Assembly (NCBI GenBank): GCA_031271065.1
Contig: JAISWP010000010.1
Coordinates: 1-5,285, forward strand
Source: Synergistaceae bacterium
GTDB lineage: Bacteria > Synergistota > Synergistia > Synergistales > Synergistaceae
Length of the DNA stretch: 5,285 bases
Reading direction: 5' to 3'
The number at the start of each line of letters is the position of its first letter. Position 1 is the first letter of the stretch. The notes beneath the pieces are model-generated. The model was not told the origin of the DNA, searched no databases, and saw only the letters and a program-made list of their open reading frames with translations. Made by a program: the position numbers and the translations under genes. Shown here one piece after another: positions 4,261 through 5,285 of the stretch.

Positions 4261-5285
4261 TCAATATGATTCGCCCGCGGACGGAGACGCGCCGTCGCTG
4301 ATCGGAACAAAATCGGGTTCGCCGGTCACGGGCGTATAGGTATCCGTCCCGGCGCCGGGCGGCGCCATATCGGACGCAATGGGATATCCCGTCACAGTCG
4401 ATTCTTCCGCTGTCTCCACATAGACCGTCGAACCAGCCGGTATCTGTTTATCGCTGCCGCGCACCAGAAAACCGCCGGCAAGCCCCAGAGGACCCACCAA
4501 AATCGCGCCGACGAGGGAAGTCCCCACCGCACCTACCGTTCCCGAGTCTATCTCCATCGCTTTTTTCGCCTGCGCGCCCATCGTCACGGGGGTAAAGTGC
4601 CCTCCTACCGACTCTATATTCCTGAATTCCACCCCTATCTCGGAGGTGCGTCCGAAACTCCTGGGCATTTTGACCTTCGTTATCTCCGCGAACACCCTGT
4701 CTCCCTTCGCCACCGCCAGAGTACCTCCCTGGACGAAGTCGTCGGTGACTTCCAGCTCCACCACGTCACCCACCTTGACGTTGCGGACCGTCAGGGTTTT
4801 GGAAAAAGCCGCCTTGAAAACTGTCCCGGCCGGGATCGGAACGGCGGCGGTGTATACGCCGTTGGGAAGCAGTTTAGTGAGTATGCGTTCGAGCCGCGGG
4901 GAAAGCGCCCCGACCTGAGCCTCGCCCTCGAGGGCGACTTCGAGGCCGGAAACCCTGTCCGAAAGAGGGACGGAGGGGTTCACCCTGCTCAGCGTAACCC
5001 ATTCGGCAGCGCCTATCTTGAATATCAGCGAAGGCTGCGTGGGGGTGCCCTCCTCCACAAAATTCAGCATGGAGCGCTGACGCTCCGTGAGACTGCCCGG
5101 GAGTTCCATCCCGAAGAGATCCCTCTCGACCCTGGCCAGCCTTATAAAAAGACCTCCGCTGCCGGGAGCGCCGTAGACCACGGTTTCGACCCGTTCCAAC
5201 GACTGCCGCTGCGGTGTGGTTTCGTCCTCGCTGACCGCGGACGAAGCGCAGCCTGCGAAAAGTACCAGCAACAGCATAACTGACA
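4261..5285 (-). CDS. Lipoprotein-like envelope protein with internal repeats, unknown function (5' end cut by window edge)
   Basis: Counting from ATG 5277, the protein has 338 residues. The N-terminus, M-L-L-L-V-L-F-A-G-C10-A-S-S, looks like the core and lipobox of a lipoprotein signal (F-A-G-C is slightly atypical at -3). It has no Lys or Arg, and no Shine-Dalgarno is visible before the ATG; the open frame continues to the edge as xTG-TCA-GTT, so the true start probably lies outside. Residues 27-77 carry L-E-R-V-E...Y-G...G-G-L...R-L-A-R-V-E-R-D-L-F-G-M-E-L-P-G-S-L-T-E-R-Q, echoed at 105-137. Residues about 143-235 form a beta-rich domain (I-P-A-G-T, V-A-K-G-D-R-V-F-A-E). Residues 246-269 are a glycine-rich hydrophobic stretch like a glycine zipper, followed by I-P-A-G-S-T-V-Y and a Pro/Thr/Ser-rich tail. 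The N-terminal motif recalls secreted proteins of Synergistota and Negativicutes. It is probably the upstream member of the lpt operon; its function is unknown. Confidence 0.82.
   Translation of the reverse strand, partial: SVMLLLVLFAGCASSAVSEDETTPQRQSLERVETVVYGAPGSGGLFIRLARVERDLFGMELPGSLTERQRSMLNFVEEGTPTQPSLIFKIGAAEWVTLSRVNPSVPLSDRVSGLEVALEGEAQVGALSPRLERILTKLLPNGVYTAAVPIPAGTVFKAAFSKTLTVRNVKVGDVVELEVTDDFVQGGTLAVAKGDRVFAEITKVKMPRSFGRTSEIGVEFRNIESVGGHFTPVTMGAQAKKAMEIDSGTVGAVGTSLVGAILVGPLGLAGGFLVRGSDKQIPAGSTVYVETAEESTVTGYPIASDMAPPGAGTDTYTPVTGEPDFVPISDGASPSAGESY

Overview
The window reads as a piece of chromosome from a diderm (outer-membrane) bacterium. The main evidence is two lipopolysaccharide-transport genes, lptC and lptD, with two uncharacterised exported-protein genes upstream of them on the same strand. 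A member of the Synergistota (Synergistetes) is my best guess. It rests on a remembered resemblance of the lipoprotein's N-terminal motif (Y-G...G-G-L...R-L...E-x-D-L-F-G-x-E-L-P-G-S-L-T-E-R-Q) to secreted proteins of that phylum and of the Negativicutes, and on the compact LptD. It is an inference and was not checked by a search.

Layout. Positions 1-67 are AT-rich and hold no gene I can identify. Positions 68-334 (+) are a broken remnant of a PP2C-family serine/threonine phosphatase: the catalytic N-terminal half is missing, and an amber codon sits just before the conserved Asp-Asn motif. Positions 335-451 hold an 8-bp hairpin and a good sigma-70-type promoter with an extended -10 element. 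Positions 452-949 (+) are greA, the transcript-cleavage elongation factor. On the minus strand, read right to left, comes a tightly packed four-gene set: a lipoprotein-like envelope protein cut off at the right edge (4261-5285), a periplasmic protein with a proline-rich linker (3121-4209), lptC (2601-3146) and lptD (946-2604). The lptD gene runs tail to tail into greA, and their stop codons share bases.

How the genes work together. LptC is the inner-membrane-anchored periplasmic receptor that takes lipopolysaccharide from the LptBFG ABC transporter. LptD is the outer-membrane barrel, with a periplasmic jellyroll, that delivers it to the cell surface. The two are coupled by a GTGA stop/start overlap and have no lptA between them. 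The two upstream genes also encode exported proteins and are spaced for co-transcription, so they are candidate accessory envelope-assembly factors; this is guilt by association only. The operon promoter lies beyond the right edge. I see no mobile element, CRISPR array, tRNA or rRNA. The least ordinary items are the unannotated envelope proteins in the lpt operon, the single-cysteine-pair LptD, the convergent stop overlap and the decayed PP2C gene.
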